The translations under genes and the position numbers were made by a program. DNA of 8,551 nucleotides. Source: Anaerolineaceae bacterium. GTDB taxonomy: Bacteria; Chloroflexota; Anaerolineae; Anaerolineales; Anaerolineaceae. Location of the stretch: positions 1 to 8,551 of the forward strand of contig DOEX01000263.1 of the NCBI GenBank assembly GCA_003532515.1. The letters are read 5' to 3'. The stretch's first letter is position 1. Every line of letters begins with the position of its first letter. The notes under the pieces are model-generated. The model did not search any database. It saw nothing but the letters and a program-made list of their open reading frames with translations, and was not told where the DNA came from. Positions 6,376 through 8,551 of the stretch are shown here, one piece after another.

Positions 6376-6434
6376 ACCCCCTCCAGCGAAGCGTAGGGAC
6401 TGCTTGCGTGCCGTAGGCGTGGGATTGAGGGGGT
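6376..6434. repeat. Second short element bounded by an 8-bp inverted repeat
   Basis: ACCCCCTC at 6376-6383 and GAGGGGGT at 6427-6434 are exact reverse complements enclosing 43 bp. On the minus strand the second arm is followed by TTTT, so the structure might also end transcripts leaving the metallopeptidase gene, whose stop is at 6480. It is different from the CATTGCG repeats beside it. The region 6197-6479 contains only these repeats and no supported gene. Confidence 0.6.
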
Positions 6435-6479
6435 GGGTATTTAAAGAAAAGATGGAGCGTAATAATTTATCCTTGTACA

Positions 6480-7220
6480 TCAAATACTCGGTAATTTCCG
6501 TCCATTCAACTTCAACCACTGTCTTCTTTTCTTGAAATCTGGCATCATCTGGGCAACTAATCCCCAAAAAGCGGTCGAATGATTGTGATGGCGGGTATGA
6601 GCCAACTCATGCACAACCACGTATTCAAGCGCATCCAGCGGAACCATTGCCAGCCGGTAAGAGAAATTCAGCCCGTTTTTCGCGCTGCAGGAACCCCAGC
6701 GGGTTTTAGCGCTGGTGATTCGCAAGTCAATAACTTTGAGCCCCCATTTTGACGCGTATTGGTCAATGTAAACAGAAACCAACCGCCGGGTTTCTTCACG
6801 GTAAAAATTCTTGATCAAGTCAGCCGCTTCGTCAAGGCGATCTTTTTGAAGTTGGAAGCCTTCTTCTGCGTTAAACTTTAGTCCTCCCTTGACCTTGTCA
6901 ACAAGCTGGAGTTTCCAGAGGTGCCCCAAGTAAAGGATTTGTGCACCATCATGATACTGCTGCTTAACTTCAGCTGGAGATATTTTGATCATGCGATCTT
7001 TCGCCTGCGCTATCCAGCATGATTTTTGCTGAACAAACTGTTGGATCGTGTTCTTTCGTGTGCCCTTTGGAGCCCGCACAATTACCTTGCCCCCAGGTTT
7101 GACTTCGATCGCCATTGTTTTTCGCTGGCTATATTTGATTTCATCGATCAACTCATGCATCTCCTGATTATAGCCGCAGATCTCCCCGGCATCGTTTTTG
7201 TCACTTCGAAGGTGAAGCAT
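6480..7220 (-). CDS. YgjP/SprT-like zinc metallopeptidase (DUF45 family)
   Basis: About 246 residues from the ATG at 7220. The C-terminal domain carries the zinc site: VVVHELAH with HELAH at 204-208 and a third ligand, His214, in HHNHSTAFW, followed by the family ending MMPDFKKRRQWLKLNGRKL. Upstream is SAKTRWGSCSAKNGLNFSYRL at 170-190, the hallmark TRWGSCS block, and the N-terminal strand region RKTMAIEVKPGGKVIVRAPKG. These are the standard features of the YgjP-like family (about 220-240 residues), a cytosolic metalloprotein of poorly known function, in some cases encoded near restriction systems. The start is uncertain. The TTG at 7223 and ATG at 7220 lack a ribosome-binding site. A CAGGAG at 7161-7166 abuts an in-frame ATG at 7160 (codon 21) and sits 9 nt before a TTG at 7151. 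The domain itself begins near that point, so a protein of about 225 residues is plausible. Confidence 0.9.
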   Translation of the reverse strand: MLHLRSDKNDAGEICGYNQEMHELIDEIKYSQRKTMAIEVKPGGKVIVRAPKGTRKNTIQQFVQQKSCWIAQAKDRMIKISPAEVKQQYHDGAQILYLGHLWKLQLVDKVKGGLKFNAEEGFQLQKDRLDEAADLIKNFYREETRRLVSVYIDQYASKWGLKVIDLRITSAKTRWGSCSAKNGLNFSYRLAMVPLDALEYVVVHELAHTRHHNHSTAFWGLVAQMMPDFKKRRQWLKLNGRKLPSI

Positions 7221-7267
7221 CAATGGAAATCAGGATTTACCGGAGAGCGGAAACCATCGATGAGGGT

Positions 7268-7296
7268 TTGACCCTTTTCTCAAAAAACTTTATACT
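7268..7296 (+). promoter_or_regulatory. Candidate promoter of the HtrA-like protease gene
   Basis: TTGACC (7268-7273) and TATACT (7291-7296) are separated by exactly 17 nt, close to the sigma-70 consensus at 5 of 6 positions each. A start near 7303 would give a leader of about 130 nt. The -35 lies in a palindrome, AGGGT-TTG-ACCCT (7263-7275), which could be an operator. A TTGACA at 7378-7383 nearer the gene lacks a -10 at suitable spacing. Confidence 0.6.
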
Positions 7297-7317
7297 GTGA
7301 GTGGACTCCGGTGATAA
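7289..7317 (-). promoter_or_regulatory. Candidate promoter of the metallopeptidase gene
   Basis: On the minus strand TTATCA (7312-7317) and TATAAA (7289-7294) are 17 nt apart, matching the -35 consensus at 4 of 6 and the -10 at 5 of 6 positions. The -10 overlaps that of the oppositely directed protease promoter. The leader would run from about 7282. Confidence 0.5.
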
Positions 7318-7326
7318 GCGCGGAGT
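7305..7326 (+). other. Hairpin at the start of the protease leader
   Basis: ACTCCG (7305-7310) and CGGAGT (7321-7326) form a 6-bp perfect stem with a 10-nt loop, beginning within a few bases of the predicted transcription start. No T-run follows, so it is not a terminator. It may stabilise the 5' end or be chance. Confidence 0.35.
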
Positions 7327-7433
7327 GCCCAGAACTTAATCAATGAAGCCTTCAGGGTCTATATTTCTAACAAACCATTGACATTGGTGAGTTATATTTA
7401 ATCAAGCATCCAAACAAAAAATCTGAGGTGTTT

Positions 7434-8551
7434 ATGGAAAAACGAAATCGAACATTTAGGATTATCACATTTTTGATTGTCTTAGTCTTATTTACTGTTG
7501 CATGTCGGATCACGAGCAATACAGCTCAAACCAATCCTGAAGAGGCTGTTGAGCAAGTCCCTCTGGATAACGTAGCGACGCTGCCGGCACAACCCAATCA
7601 AACCATTCTTGTTCCCGAATACACAGCCTTGGAAGGCAGTCTGGAAGCTTTGTATGAGCTAGCCAGCCCTGGTGTGGTTTCACTACAATTCATGACCCCT
7701 GAAGGTGGCGGACAGGGGACTGGTTTTGTGATTGACAAAGAAGGTCATATCGTGACCAACTACCACGTTGCTAACGGTGCGACCGAACTGGAAGTGCACT
7801 TTCCTTCAGGCTTGAAGGTATACGGAACAGTGATTGGGTCTGACATGGACTCTGACCTGGCTGTGGTCAAAGTTGATGTTGATCCGGAGATGCTGATTCC
7901 GCTCACCTTAGGAGACTCAAACTCCATCAAAGTTGGACAGACGGTTGTGGCGATTGGCAATCCTTATGGTCTCAGCGGCACAATGACGGTCGGGATTGTC
8001 TCAGCCAGAGGGCGGGTGCTCGATTCGATGCGGCAAACGGAGTCAGGGACCTATTATTCCTCTGGCGATACTATTCAGACTGACGCGTTGATCAATCCGG
8101 GCAACTCAGGCGGTCCGCTTTTGAACCTGAACGGTGAAGTGATCGGTGTGAACCGGGCAATTCAAACTGCAGGAATCAGCGTTACTGGAGGCGCGGTCAA
8201 TACCGGTATTGGCTTTGCTATTTCCTCCAACACTGTGCGAAAGGTTGTGCCTTCGTTGATTGAAAACGGGTCTTACGCTTATCCTTATTTGGGCTTGTCC
8301 AGCTATTCCAACATGTCTCTGGCAATGGTCGAAGCGTTGAAGCTACCGCAGTCAACCGGTGCTTATGTTGCCAGTGTGGTGGCAGGCGGTCCGGCAGAAA
8401 AGGCAGGCATAAAGGGAGGAACCCAACCAACAGCCGTCCAGGGATTGACAACGGGCGGCGATTTGATCATCGCGGTGGATGGGATCGAAATCAAAGATTT
8501 TAGCGAGTTAATGAGTTACCTGGTGTTGAACACATCGGTGGGTGACCAGAT
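7434..8551 (+). CDS. HtrA/DegP-like serine protease lipoprotein (3' end beyond window)
   Basis: An open frame of 372 complete codons from the ATG at 7434 runs off the right edge; GAGGTG at 7425-7430 is the ribosome-binding site. Residues 1-23 are a signal peptide (RNR, then a hydrophobic run) ending TVAC, a lipobox-like site with Cys24, so the protein is probably anchored outside the membrane. After a low-complexity linker (25-65) the trypsin-like domain shows the full triad: His111 in TNYHVANG, Asp141 in DSDLAVV, and Ser225 in NPGNSGGPL, with GTGFVID and AIGNPYGL as further family motifs. A PDZ domain starts near residue 288 (YPYLGLSSYSNMS) and continues with GAYVASVVAGGPAEKAGIKGG and GGDLIIAVDGIEI; it is cut by the window. 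HtrA proteases degrade misfolded envelope proteins under stress. A short insert (TQPTAVQGLTTGG) lies between the PDZ halves. The gene looks intact as far as seen. Confidence 0.93.
   Translation, partial: MEKRNRTFRIITFLIVLVLFTVACRITSNTAQTNPEEAVEQVPLDNVATLPAQPNQTILVPEYTALEGSLEALYELASPGVVSLQFMTPEGGGQGTGFVIDKEGHIVTNYHVANGATELEVHFPSGLKVYGTVIGSDMDSDLAVVKVDVDPEMLIPLTLGDSNSIKVGQTVVAIGNPYGLSGTMTVGIVSARGRVLDSMRQTESGTYYSSGDTIQTDALINPGNSGGPLLNLNGEVIGVNRAIQTAGISVTGGAVNTGIGFAISSNTVRKVVPSLIENGSYAYPYLGLSSYSNMSLAMVEALKLPQSTGAYVASVVAGGPAEKAGIKGGTQPTAVQGLTTGGDLIIAVDGIEIKDFSELMSYLVLNTSVGDQ

Noticed and set aside
6092..6567. Small minus- and plus-strand open frames across the repeat island
   Set aside because: Their peptides are translations of interspersed repeats (such as GLLRFARNDG and THPLNPTP) and have no supported start.
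7378..7398. TTGACA followed by TATATT as the protease promoter
   Set aside because: The spacer is only 9 nt, far from the 16-18 nt needed; the TTGACC-17-TATACT pair upstream fits better.
7760..8451. Minus-strand open frames opposite the HtrA-like gene
   Set aside because: The plus strand holds a complete serine protease triad and lipoprotein signal in one open frame.

Overview
The window joins the packaging and head end of a tailed-phage-type element (minus strand, 1 to about 5510) to what looks like ordinary bacterial chromosome (5633 to 8551). The GC content is moderate and most starts have strong Shine-Dalgarno sites. A Gram-positive-type LexA box, an HtrA-like lipoprotein protease, a flavin/NimA-like protein and short interspersed hairpin repeats fit a Chloroflexota (Anaerolineae-like) bacterium. 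This is an inference from protein flavour and context, not a proven assignment.

Phage-like region, read leftward from 5466: a small protein in the small-terminase position; the large terminase (ATPase plus nuclease motifs intact); a GH25 muramidase; a portal protein; and, running off the left edge, one long frame carrying a prohead protease, a scaffold-like helical segment and the start of a major capsid protein. The first four genes overlap or touch (8 nt, 1 nt and 4 nt overlaps), and only 71 nt separate the portal from the capsid gene, so this is one operon. Just upstream of the first gene is a perfect 18-bp palindrome with the core GAAC-N4-GTTC, lying between plausible -35 and -10 elements. 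The packaging/head operon therefore looks directly repressed by LexA and induced by DNA damage. No integrase, repressor or lysogeny genes lie between this operon and the host-like genes. The gene order (small terminase, large terminase, portal, protease, capsid) is shared by simple prophages, PBSX-type elements and gene transfer agents.

Host-like region: a NimA-like/PNPOx-fold flavoprotein gene (5633-6196, plus); a 280-bp gene-free island of interspersed repeats (two near-identical 27-bp copies, one degenerate inverted copy, and a second element bounded by an 8-bp inverted repeat); a YgjP/SprT-like zinc metallopeptidase on the minus strand (6480-7220); and a divergent HtrA-like serine protease lipoprotein (7434 to the right edge, truncated within its PDZ domain). 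The last two genes appear to be driven by back-to-back promoters with overlapping -10 elements.

The main points of interest are the LexA operator on the packaging operon, the fused protease-scaffold-capsid frame with a strong internal ribosome-binding site at the domain junction, and the muramidase gene inside the packaging module.
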